Positions 25,680 to 33,186 of a DNA stretch of 39,790 bases are shown in pieces. The DNA lies in assembly GCF_905207245.1 (NCBI RefSeq), contig NZ_CAJLKP010000056.1:1-39790 (forward strand). The letters run 5' to 3'. The number at the start of each line of letters is the position of its first letter. Position 1 is the first letter of the stretch. Both the position numbers and the translations under genes were made by a program. Origin of the DNA: an uncultured Bacteroides sp. Lineage in GTDB: Bacteria > Bacteroidota > Bacteroidia > Bacteroidales > Bacteroidaceae. The notes beneath the pieces were generated by a model that did not search any database, had not been told where the DNA came from, and saw only the letters and a list, made by a program, of their open reading frames with translations.

Positions 25680-26696
25680 TTACTTCTGTTTGAATAATCG
25701 TTTGGCATTGTTCCCCCATATATCTTCCGTGTGGACTCTGAGCATATCATTGGCCTGCAATTTCTGAATAAGACTTTGCTTTACCTTTATCAAAATGTCA
25801 TTTGGCACAAATCCGAAATCAGAACCATACATAATGTGGCCGGGCGTGGTGATAGAGAGAAGCATTTTGAGTATTTCCGCTGTCGGCCCTCCTGCCAAGT
25901 CATAATAAAGATTAGCCAGATTCTTCTCCACATCCACTTTGTTTGCCAATCCTTTTGATATGAGCAGAGGAAGTGCGGCACGGAATCGGGGCAGGGCGAT
26001 AGGCAGGAAAGAACCGCTATGTGGCACAATGAACCGAATGTTGGGATAGCGAACCATCACGTTGTTTACTATCATATTCAGCACAGCCCTTGTGGTCTCG
26101 GCCGGATATTCATAAACGAATATCGGGCCTCCGGTAAAAATGTTTTCAGGACGTTGTGCCGGAACATGCGGATGAATTATCACCACGGTACCACGTGCAT
26201 TCAGCACTTCCATAAGCGGGTCGAGCTTACTGTCGCCCAGATACAAGCCACGAACGTTTGTGGCAAGTTTGATACCATCGGCCTGCAGGGTGTCGAGCGC
26301 ATAAATCGCTTCGGAAATGGCTCTGTCCATATCAGGAAGAGGCAGCGATGCACAAAACAGAAACTTTCCCGGATGAGAAGTTTTAGCCCGTGCAGCCTCT
26401 CTGTTGACAGAGCGGATAATCCGTGCCGATTCTTCCGTATTGCCGAAATACGGTTGTGGCGAGGGCATGGTAAGAACCGAGCAATCTATACCGGCCTCTT
26501 CCATAAAAGCGAGATGCGCCTTTACGCTCCACTCCGGTAACGGATAACCATCTTCCATTTCGGCATGATGACGCTTCAACGCATTCATGTAATCAGTCGT
26601 CACGATATGCGAATGGACATCTACCACTTGTTGGGCAAATGAATTTGCAGACATCCATAGCCCCAAAAGAAGCAACATGTATTTCATTGACTTCAT
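25680..26696 (-). CDS. Exported amidohydrolase (ACMSD-like)
   Basis: A 338-residue TIM-barrel metal enzyme with a signal peptide (cleaved near SFAQQ). The metal-binding DVHSH lies at residues 26-30; further ligands are in VVIIHPH, VPHSGSF and YGSDFGF. The pattern is that of the amidohydrolase-2 group, which includes ACMSD and other nonoxidative decarboxylases of aromatic or muconate-like acids as well as lactone hydrolases. The substrate is unknown. It overlaps the preceding CMD-cupin gene by 4 bp, so translation is coupled. Confidence 0.87.
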   Translation of the reverse strand: MKSMKYMLLLLGLWMSANSFAQQVVDVHSHIVTTDYMNALKRHHAEMEDGYPLPEWSVKAHLAFMEEAGIDCSVLTMPSPQPYFGNTEESARIIRSVNREAARAKTSHPGKFLFCASLPLPDMDRAISEAIYALDTLQADGIKLATNVRGLYLGDSKLDPLMEVLNARGTVVIIHPHVPAQRPENIFTGGPIFVYEYPAETTRAVLNMIVNNVMVRYPNIRFIVPHSGSFLPIALPRFRAALPLLISKGLANKVDVEKNLANLYYDLAGGPTAEILKMLLSITTPGHIMYGSDFGFVPNDILIKVKQSLIQKLQANDMLRVHTEDIWGNNAKRLFKQK

Positions 26697-27529
26697 TCTT
26701 TCATAAGTTTGCCATATTGTTCATCATCCACCGCTTCGAGCCATTCGTTGCTCGTATTCTCGCCGTAAACCTCTATGGCAAGGTGGGCAAACCAGCTGTC
26801 GGCGGCAGCTCCGTGCCAATGCTTTACACCGGCCGGGATATTTACCACGTCACCGGGGCAAAGAACCCGTGCCGGTTTTCCCCATTCTTGATACCAGCCT
26901 TTTCCTGCCACGCAAACAAGAATTTGTCCGCCGCCTTTTGTCGCACGATGAATGTGCCAGTTGTTGCGACAGCCCGGCTCGAATGTCACATTGTAAATGC
27001 CCACTTGCTTGGTTGATAAAGAAGCTAAATAGCTTTGTCCGATAAAATATTTTGCAAAAGCATCGTTAGGTTGCCCCATAGGGAACATCATCTCACGTTC
27101 AAAGGCCGCTTTCGCATCTGCCGCACTGCCGCTTTCTTCGTTCCATACTTCCTTAGCCAGGCGGAATGCAGCCCAAGCCTTTGGCCAACCTGCATAGAAA
27201 CTGATATGAGTAAGCACCTCGGCTATCTCGGAACGACTGATACCGTTATTCTTGGCACTTTGCAAATGATATTTCAAGGATGAATCCGTAATGCCCATAC
27301 TTACCAGACAGGTTACTGTAATCAGGCTACGGTCACGAAAGCCAAGCTTGTCGGTTCTGTTCCACACTTCTCCAAAGAGTACATCATCGTTAAGTTCTGC
27401 AAACTTAGGTGCAAAGTCGCCCAACTGGTCACGACCTGCCGTCTGCTTTATTTTTTCTTGCCCGTTCATTGTTATGGCTGTTAATGATAGCATGAAGGCC
27501 ATCGTTATTGTTTTATAATTCATAGACAT
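26693..27529 (-). CDS. Exported CMD-cupin fusion protein
   Basis: A 278-residue two-domain protein with a signal peptide (ending near ITMNGQ). Residues about 35-140 are a carboxymuconolactone decarboxylase-type (CMD) helical domain (FRDRSLITVTCLVSMG, HLQSAKNNGISRSEIAEVL). It lacks the CxxC of the AhpD branch, which argues against a peroxidase-type thiol reaction. Residues about 170-265 are a cupin with NNWHIH and VKHWHG. The fusion is frequent in gut Bacteroidetes and Firmicutes next to flavodoxins and aldo/keto reductases, but its reaction is not established. The cupin resembles the separate cupin lipoprotein at the other end of the operon. Confidence 0.87.
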   Translation of the reverse strand: MSMNYKTITMAFMLSLTAITMNGQEKIKQTAGRDQLGDFAPKFAELNDDVLFGEVWNRTDKLGFRDRSLITVTCLVSMGITDSSLKYHLQSAKNNGISRSEIAEVLTHISFYAGWPKAWAAFRLAKEVWNEESGSAADAKAAFEREMMFPMGQPNDAFAKYFIGQSYLASLSTKQVGIYNVTFEPGCRNNWHIHRATKGGGQILVCVAGKGWYQEWGKPARVLCPGDVVNIPAGVKHWHGAAADSWFAHLAIEVYGENTSNEWLEAVDDEQYGKLMKE

Positions 27530-27544
27530 CTGTTTATTATTGTA

Positions 27545-28489
27545 TTAGTACATAGGATTTTCCCAAGCCCCTTTGGTGTTAACTCCTGTCTTTGCTGCCA
27601 AATTCTCCAAAAGGGTCGTTTCTTCACTATTCAGACTAATAGTCGCAGCTGCTACTGTTTCGGCTATATATTTCGTTTGGGTAACCCCGATAATGGGTAA
27701 CGTATTTTTGGCAATGGCCCATGCTATTGCTATTTGCGAAATCGTTGCATTGCGTTTGTCAGCCATCTCTTTCATGGCATAAAGCAAAATATCAAGTTTG
27801 GGAAGCATTTTATTGTAGGTTTCCCCACGGCCGCTACCTTGTGGCAGAGGATTCCGAACGTTGTATTTACCCGTCAAAACTCCTTGTTCCAGCACCATGT
27901 AGGCAAAGAATGTAATGCCATTCCCCTTGCAATAGTCCAATATTCCGGCCTCTTCCGATGAGCGATAGAGCAGGCTGAAATGATTCTGCACGGCAGAGAT
28001 ATGAAATCCTTCAGCTGCAAGAATTTCGTCGGCACGTTTAAGTTCGGAAAGATTGTGGTTCGATACGCCAACGCTTTTCACCTTACCACTTCTTAGAAGA
28101 GGAATCAGGTCGGGTGTCCACCGTTCTACGTCAGCCGGATTGTGAATCCAGTAGATGTCGATATAATCCGTACCGAAACGTTGCAGTGACGCATCACACA
28201 TTTGTTCCATCGAACCACCGTACATTCCGGCAATCTGTGGTGTGAATTTGGTAGAGAGGATTACATCTTCACGGTTGAAAGCACGTGTAAAACTCCCGAG
28301 AATATCTTCTGATGCACCCATGCCGTAAACGGTAGCTGTATCCCATAAGTTTAAGCCATTTTTCATAGCCTCCTCAAACACAGGTTTCAAGTCCTCTGCC
28401 TCCAGATGATTCCCGAATACTTGGTCGCCTCCTGCGGCACCAGTGCCCCACGACCATGTTCCTAATGCGATTGTCGGTAATTTCTTCAT
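27545..28489 (-). CDS. Aldo/keto reductase
   Basis: A 314-residue NAD(P)H-dependent carbonyl reductase of the (alpha/beta)8 AKR family. The catalytic tetrad is visible: Asp50 (WDTATVYG), Tyr55, Lys81 (STKF) and His116 (YWIHNP). The C-terminal nucleotide-binding part ends in PIIGVTQTKYI. No signal peptide, so it is cytosolic. It is the first gene of the seven-gene operon and divergent from an AraC regulator. In E. coli the AraC-type YqhC controls the AKR dkgA in response to aldehydes; a similar role here is inference. Confidence 0.93.
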   Translation of the reverse strand: MKKLPTIALGTWSWGTGAAGGDQVFGNHLEAEDLKPVFEEAMKNGLNLWDTATVYGMGASEDILGSFTRAFNREDVILSTKFTPQIAGMYGGSMEQMCDASLQRFGTDYIDIYWIHNPADVERWTPDLIPLLRSGKVKSVGVSNHNLSELKRADEILAAEGFHISAVQNHFSLLYRSSEEAGILDYCKGNGITFFAYMVLEQGVLTGKYNVRNPLPQGSGRGETYNKMLPKLDILLYAMKEMADKRNATISQIAIAWAIAKNTLPIIGVTQTKYIAETVAAATISLNSEETTLLENLAAKTGVNTKGAWENPMY

Positions 28490-28669
28490 TATTCTTTTCG
28501 TTTTTTGGTTTGAAACAATTTTGATAATGCAAAATTAGGGAGTTTCAATCACTTGACTGCTATACACATTACAGAACGAACGACCATTTTTACGGATTAT
28601 GCGCTGTACCGTATCAGTTTCATTATAAATCTATTACTTTTGTGGCAAAATAAATAAAAGAAAGTACGT
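28490..28669. promoter_or_regulatory. Divergent control region of redox operon and AraC gene
   Basis: Two outward -7 elements are present: TAATTTTG on the minus strand (28530-28537) for the aldo/keto reductase operon, and TACTTTTG on the plus strand (28635-28642) for the AraC gene. Between them TACGG (28591-28595) and CCGTA (28609-28613) form an inverted pair 13 nt apart, a possible regulator site. The layout fits control of the operon by the divergent AraC protein. Confidence 0.6.
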
Positions 28670-29563
28670 ATGGAAAGAATTGCAAGGATTGATACCATTC
28701 ATCAATATAATGAATACATGGGAGTGGAAACATTGCATCCGCTGGTTAGCGTAGTTGATATGTCGAAATGTCCGCCCAGAGAATTTCATCGTATCAACTA
28801 CGGGCTGTATTGCATTTTTCTGAAAAACGTAACATGCGGCCCGTTGCGCTATGGTATCAACTACTACGATTATCAGGACGGGACTATTGTGGCGGTGGCT
28901 CCCGGACAAATATTCGGAGTGGAAAGCAATGAACCTATCCAACCTAAAGGTTGGGCATTGGTTTTTCATCCGGACTTACTCTATGGAACGGAACTGGGAC
29001 AGACTTTGAAGGAGTATACTTTTTTTTCGTATGATGCCAATGAAGCCCTTCATATATCCGAAAAGGAACGTGAAATCATAGAACAATGTTTCAACAACAT
29101 TCTCACTGAATTGAACAGGGAGATAGATGCACATACCAACAGCCTCGTAGCACGCAGTATCGGAATGTTGCTGGATTATTGCATGCGCTTTTATGACCGT
29201 CAGTTCATCACACGGCATAAAGCGAACAGCGATATTCTGAGCCGATTTGAGAGAGTGCTCTCTGATTATTTCCTTTCCGGCCGTCCTCGTCAATTAGGTT
29301 TGCCTACCGTGTCTTATTGTGCGGATAAAGTCTTTCTCTCGCCCAATTATTTCGGAGATTTAATAAAGAAAGAAACAGGAAAGACAGCACAGGAATACAT
29401 TCAATTGAAGATTATAGACCGGGCCAAACAGTTATTGGGAGAAGGAATACTGTCTATTAACGAGATAGCGGATGAATTGGGATTTAAATATCCAACCCAT
29501 TTCACCCGTTTATTTAAGAAGACGGTAGGTGTATCTCCATCGGAATATAGATTGGGTTGTTAA
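28670..29563 (+). CDS. AraC-family regulator of the redox operon
   Basis: A 297-residue AraC-type activator. The N-terminal two thirds (about 1-185) is a cupin-like sensor domain (YYDYQDGTIVAVAPGQIF). The C-terminal 100 residues hold the two helix-turn-helix units (YCADKVFLSPNYFGDLIKKE and INEIADELGFKYPTHFTRLF, ending SPSEYR). It is transcribed divergently from the aldo/keto reductase operon with two facing promoter elements between, so it is the probable regulator of that operon. Confidence 0.9.
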   Translation: MERIARIDTIHQYNEYMGVETLHPLVSVVDMSKCPPREFHRINYGLYCIFLKNVTCGPLRYGINYYDYQDGTIVAVAPGQIFGVESNEPIQPKGWALVFHPDLLYGTELGQTLKEYTFFSYDANEALHISEKEREIIEQCFNNILTELNREIDAHTNSLVARSIGMLLDYCMRFYDRQFITRHKANSDILSRFERVLSDYFLSGRPRQLGLPTVSYCADKVFLSPNYFGDLIKKETGKTAQEYIQLKIIDRAKQLLGEGILSINEIADELGFKYPTHFTRLFKKTVGVSPSEYRLGC

Positions 29564-29566
29564 TTA

Positions 29567-29749
29567 ATGAAACAGGTTATGACAGAATATGAATAATGTC
29601 TTGAAGGGCTACCGTTTGACGGGGCTGAGAAAGTAATGGTAGATATGGCTGTTCATGCTCGTAAGTGCATGAAAATGCTTCGCAATTTAGATTTTGATGA
29701 TTCTGAATCAAAGGCAGAAGAGCGTACTATGCAAACGCTTTATTCATAA
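29567..29749 (+). pseudogene. Fragment of a sugar O-acetyltransferase (Mac domain)
   Basis: Four bases after the AraC stop an ATG opens MTEYE-like codons that meet an in-frame TAA at 29594-29596. The same frame then continues for 50 codons (LEGLPFDGAEK, HARKCMKMLRNLDF, ending MQTLYS) to a TAA at 29747. Spacing and residues resemble the N-terminal maltose-acetyltransferase (Mac) domain of sugar O-acetyltransferases, which normally continues into a left-handed beta-helix of about 130 residues. That part is missing. A nonsense codon plus truncation suggests a dead relic. The match is from memory of the family and not certain. Confidence 0.5.
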
Positions 29750-29830
29750 GCCATTCTGTGCCATTTTTTCCTTTATATTCGTTTATTCCAGAGATTTAAA
29801 GTAATTTCGCACGAAATAAAACAAACCAGC

Positions 29831-31468
29831 ATGAAAATCCTCTGGCTCGACCTGAACAGTTCATACGCCCACTCCTCACTGGCACTCCCCGCACTGCATG
29901 CACAGATAGCCGACGACGACGCCATCGAATGGGACATCGTATCCGCCACCATCAACGAGAATGTGGGCATGGTAGCGGGCGAAGTCTACCGCCGCCGTCC
30001 CGACCTGCTTGCCGCCACCGTCTGGTTGTTCAACCACGAGCAATTGTTGCACATCATTTCAAGAGTAAAAGCCCTGCTGCCCCAATGCTGCATCGTATTG
30101 GGCGGACCGGAATTCCTGGGAGACAACGAATTCTTCCTGCGCAGCAACCCGTTTGTCAGTTGCGTGTTCAGGGGAGAAGGCGAAGAGGTATTTCCGCAAT
30201 GGATAACCCACCGCAACAATCCGGCGGAATGGAAGAATATCCCCGGACTCTGCTACCTCGACTCCCACGGAAATTACATCGACAACGGCATCGCCCGCGT
30301 GCTGGACTTCCATCACCTCATTCCCCCCGAGAAAAGCCGTTTCTTCAACTGGAGCAAACCTTTCGTGCAACTGGAAACCACACGGGGTTGCTTCAACACC
30401 TGCGCCTTCTGCGTCAGTGGTGGAGAAAAACCCGTGCGCACCCTGTCCATCGAAGCAATCCGCGAACGGCTGCAAATCATCCACCGACACGGAATAAAGA
30501 ACGTGCGTGTGCTCGACCGTACTTTCAATTATAATACCCGCCGGGCAAAGGAGCTGTTGGAACTGTTCCTTGAATTCGCCCCCGATATACGTTTCCACCT
30601 GGAAATGCACCCTGCCCTACTTTCCGAAGAGCTGAAAGAGGAGTTAAAGCGTCTGCCCGAAGGGTTGCTGCATCTGGAAGCCGGCATACAAAGCCTGCGC
30701 GAGCCGGTGCTTGTGCAAAGCCGACGGATGGGCCGACTGTCGGATGCGCTGGAAGGACTGAAATTCCTGTGTGCCCTCCCCAACATGGAAACGCATGCCG
30801 ACCTGATTGCCGGACTCCCGCTCTATCACCTTTCGGAGATATTCGAGGACATCCGCGTATTGGCGGAATATGGCGCCGGAGAAATACAACTGGAGTCCCT
30901 GAAACTGCTTCCCGGCACGGAAATGCGCCGCAGGGCGGAAGAACTGGGCATACAATATTCCCCGTTCCCACCCTACGAGGTACTGCAAACCCGCGAAATC
31001 AATGTGGACGAACTGCAAACCGCGCGACAACTTTCGCGCCTGCTGGATGGATTTTATAATGCTCCTGCCTGGCAAGGTATAACCCGAAGACTGATTTTGG
31101 ATAACGAAACGTTTCTGCACGATTTTCTGGAACATCTGATACGGATAGGATTGATAGACCAGCCGATGAGCCTGGAAAAACGGGGCCTCATCCTGTATGA
31201 GTTCTGCAAGCGGCATTATCCCGAATATCAGTCGGAAGCAAGCATCGCCTGGATAGAGGCGGGCATGTCGCTGAAGAAGCTCCCGGCAGAACGGGTAAAG
31301 ACCAAGCGGCAAGTTCCTCCCGGACATTGGGAAGTGCTGTATGGGGAATACAGGGAGAACCTCCGGCTTTGTTTCCTGCCGGTCGGCGAGGAAGAAAACC
31401 GGGGATATTGGTTCGGCTTTGAGTCGGAGATACAGAAAATAGAGCCGGTGTTCAAGGCAAGAAATTAA
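29831..31468 (+). CDS. B12-binding radical SAM protein (DUF4080 type)
   Basis: A 545-residue cytosolic enzyme. Residues about 1-130 form a cobalamin-binding-like domain starting MKILWLDLNSSYAHSS, with the VLGGPEF strand. The radical SAM core carries the CxxxCxxC cluster motif at Cys187, Cys191 and Cys194 (CFNTCAFC). The C-terminal third is the DUF4080-type extension. Family members are widespread in anaerobes and have no assigned reaction. The ATG follows a near-match -7 element (TAATTTCG, 29802-29809). Gene stands alone; its base composition is richer in G+C at third positions than its neighbours. Confidence 0.88.
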   Translation: MKILWLDLNSSYAHSSLALPALHAQIADDDAIEWDIVSATINENVGMVAGEVYRRRPDLLAATVWLFNHEQLLHIISRVKALLPQCCIVLGGPEFLGDNEFFLRSNPFVSCVFRGEGEEVFPQWITHRNNPAEWKNIPGLCYLDSHGNYIDNGIARVLDFHHLIPPEKSRFFNWSKPFVQLETTRGCFNTCAFCVSGGEKPVRTLSIEAIRERLQIIHRHGIKNVRVLDRTFNYNTRRAKELLELFLEFAPDIRFHLEMHPALLSEELKEELKRLPEGLLHLEAGIQSLREPVLVQSRRMGRLSDALEGLKFLCALPNMETHADLIAGLPLYHLSEIFEDIRVLAEYGAGEIQLESLKLLPGTEMRRRAEELGIQYSPFPPYEVLQTREINVDELQTARQLSRLLDGFYNAPAWQGITRRLILDNETFLHDFLEHLIRIGLIDQPMSLEKRGLILYEFCKRHYPEYQSEASIAWIEAGMSLKKLPAERVKTKRQVPPGHWEVLYGEYRENLRLCFLPVGEEENRGYWFGFESEIQKIEPVFKARN

Positions 31469-31502
31469 ATATACAAGACTACTGCTATCGGTTTCACAAA
31501 GA

Positions 31503-32393
31503 TCATAAGCCCGCAATCTCTTCGGGAGTCAAACCGGTAGCCTTTGATATTAAATCGACAGAAGTGCCAAGTTGCTTTAAATTACGAGCTATAGAAAAAC
31601 ATTTTTCGATACTACCTTCCTCACGTCCCTCTGCACGCCCTTCCTCACGCCCTTCAGCACGTCCCTCTTCACGTCCTTCTTCACGTCCTTCCAGTCTTGA
31701 CGCTTCCAATACTGACAAATGCGTGCGATACGCGTTTACGCTTCGCCAATAAAGTTCATTCTCCTCTTCGTTTAGAGAAGATACATCGGCAATTTCTTCA
31801 AGCTTCTCGAAGACTGCCTTCCGGGCCTTAAAAGGCATTCGTTTTAGTGTCTCCATATTCTTCAGCACATAAATCCAACGTTCAAAATCATTTTCACATT
31901 TCTCTTCTTCTTTATCAAACACCGGCAGAGCGATAAAAATGGGGCGCATCTTGTCGCTGAATAACTGGCCTGTTTCACGGTCGGCAAGAATGATGTCGGT
32001 GCGTAACTTAACATTATCCTTGAGCAAAAAGTTCATGAAGAACACACCATATACAGCCTTGATGTCGAACATCCAGTCACCTCTCTGCCCCTGACGGGTA
32101 ACAGCATGCGACAGGTAAAACAAGGCGCGTTCCCTGAAATAGGCCTGAGACTTATTCTGCATCTCAACAATGATCTTCTCTCCCGTGTCTGTGGTGCAAT
32201 GAATATCATAAATCAGCGCACGGGCATCCTCCCACTCTGGCAATTGTTCATTGTTCAAAAAAGTAAGGTCAGTAATCACCCGCTCGCCCTTCAATAAGTC
32301 ATTTAAGAAATCTATCAGTAAGTCCTTTGATATCTCCTGACCGAATATTTTCTTAAAGCCGTAATCGGTAAACGGATTGATAAATCTTCCCAT
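31503..32393 (-). CDS. Rpn-family PD-(D/E)XK nuclease/transposase-like protein
   Basis: A 296-residue protein of the Rpn (recombination-promoting nuclease) family, formerly called transposase_31. The nuclease core is intact: Asp63 (YDIH), Glu77-x-Gln79 (VEMQNKS) and a downstream helix. The C-terminal part holds a Glu/Gly/Arg repeat (EGRE/EGRA units, about residues 235-260) that separates the nuclease from a small C-terminal domain. In characterised enteric Rpn proteins the C-terminal domain is also made from an internal start and inhibits the nuclease, forming an anti-phage system. Whether that holds here is unknown. Single gene with its own promoter. Confidence 0.87.
   Translation of the reverse strand: MGRFINPFTDYGFKKIFGQEISKDLLIDFLNDLLKGERVITDLTFLNNEQLPEWEDARALIYDIHCTTDTGEKIIVEMQNKSQAYFRERALFYLSHAVTRQGQRGDWMFDIKAVYGVFFMNFLLKDNVKLRTDIILADRETGQLFSDKMRPIFIALPVFDKEEEKCENDFERWIYVLKNMETLKRMPFKARKAVFEKLEEIADVSSLNEEENELYWRSVNAYRTHLSVLEASRLEGREEGREEGRAEGREEGRAEGREEGSIEKCFSIARNLKQLGTSVDLISKATGLTPEEIAGL
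31614..31692 (-). repeat. In-frame 12-bp tandem repeat within the rpn-like gene
   Basis: About six and a half copies of a 12-bp unit coding for EGR(E/A). Copies differ by a few bases. Since the unit is a multiple of three, slippage would change the linker length without breaking the frame. Confidence 0.85.
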
Positions 32394-32425
32394 GTCGTTG
32401 TTTTCTGTTTCTTAATCTACCCCTG

Positions 32426-32433
32426 CAAAGATA
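32426..32433 (-). promoter_or_regulatory. Promoter -7 element of rpn-like gene
   Basis: TATCTTTG on the minus strand, 33 nt before the ATG at 32393. Confidence 0.6.
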
Positions 32434-32566
32434 AACAAATAGCTTGAATAAGAGATAGATTTATACAATAAACCATCAAAAAAACAGGAGAAGGACGAAT
32501 ATGATATTTTTTCATGCTCATTTGAGATTATGCCTTTGCCATGCACAGGTTACGGATTAGTTATGC

Positions 32567-32574
32567 TATCTTTG
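32567..32574 (+). promoter_or_regulatory. Promoter -7 element of HU-like/pentapeptide unit
   Basis: TATCTTTG matches the -7 consensus. Transcription from it would start near 32580, placing the triple repeat that follows in the 5' leader of the HU-like gene. Confidence 0.5.
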
Positions 32575-32580
32575 CGACTC

Positions 32581-32655
32581 GGCATACAATCATTGGCATT
32601 GATTGTAGGAATCATTGGCATTGATTGTGGCAATCATTGGCATTGATTGTATGCC
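32581..32655 (+). repeat. Three tandem 22-bp repeats, each a potential hairpin
   Basis: Copies at 32588-32609, 32610-32631 and 32632-32653 share an 18-nt core (with one more C in copies 1 and 3: CAATCATTGGCATTGATTG). Each core is an inverted repeat (CAATCA/TGATTG) around the 7-nt loop TTGGCAT; copy 2 lacks the first C, so its stem has five pairs. The whole array is framed by GGCATA and TATGCC, which also pair. The spacers of 3-4 nt rule out CRISPR. It lies between a -7 box and the HU-like gene. Confidence 0.85.
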
Positions 32656-32725
32656 AAAGATATAGATATGCCCTGTTTAGTCAGGGCCTCAGGCTAGTTG
32701 AATCATAAAGGAAGGAGAACTTAAT

Positions 32726-33142
32726 ATGCCTTTTTACAAGAAACAAAAATTGAATGGAAAATGGTATCCGAGAGCAGTGACCAAAGGTCATCCTGCTACA
32801 ACGGATGATGTGGCAAAACGACTGTCGCTTATGTCAACGGTAAGTCCGGGAGACACGTATGCGGTGCTCGTGAATCTGGGTGAAGTTTTGGCAAACCTGA
32901 TGAGTGCAGGCCGGTCGGTACGGCTGAAAGGCGTAGGAACATTCTACCTCTCCTGTCAGTCATCGAGCCAGGGCGTAGACACGCCCGAAGAAGTAAGTTC
33001 GCAGCAAATCACTGATGTAAAGGTATGCTTTATCCCCGAATATAGCCGTCGGCAAAATGGCCAAGTAATCCAACGAACCCTCATCGACCCACATCTGGAA
33101 TGGATAGACTTAGATGATATAGCGGGCAATGGCAAGAAATAA
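32726..33142 (+). CDS. HU-like DNA-binding protein
   Basis: A 138-residue protein of the Bacteroidetes-type HU/IHF-like group. After an N-terminal YKKQKLNGKWYPRA come an HU-like helical part (TTDDVAKRLSLMSTVSPGDTYAVLVNLGEVLANLM) and a beta arm (GRSVRLKGVGTFYLS). It has an extended C-terminal tail not found in HU itself. It is likely to bend or coat DNA. The start is supported by AGGAGA 6 nt upstream. It is followed after 44 nt by a pentapeptide-repeat gene, probably in the same transcript, and preceded by three hairpin repeats. Confidence 0.85.
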   Translation: MPFYKKQKLNGKWYPRAVTKGHPATTDDVAKRLSLMSTVSPGDTYAVLVNLGEVLANLMSAGRSVRLKGVGTFYLSCQSSSQGVDTPEEVSSQQITDVKVCFIPEYSRRQNGQVIQRTLIDPHLEWIDLDDIAGNGKK

Positions 33143-33186
33143 TCCCTTTACAGAAATCAAACAAGACAATCTCCCAACTCCACCAT

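Noticed and set aside
31614..31692. 12-bp repeats as a CRISPR or mobile element
   Set aside because: They are in frame and encode a Glu/Gly/Arg linker typical of Rpn-family proteins.
32588..32653. Three regular repeats resembling a small CRISPR array
   Set aside because: The gaps between the palindromic cores are only 3-4 nt and not spacer-like, and no cas gene is in the window.
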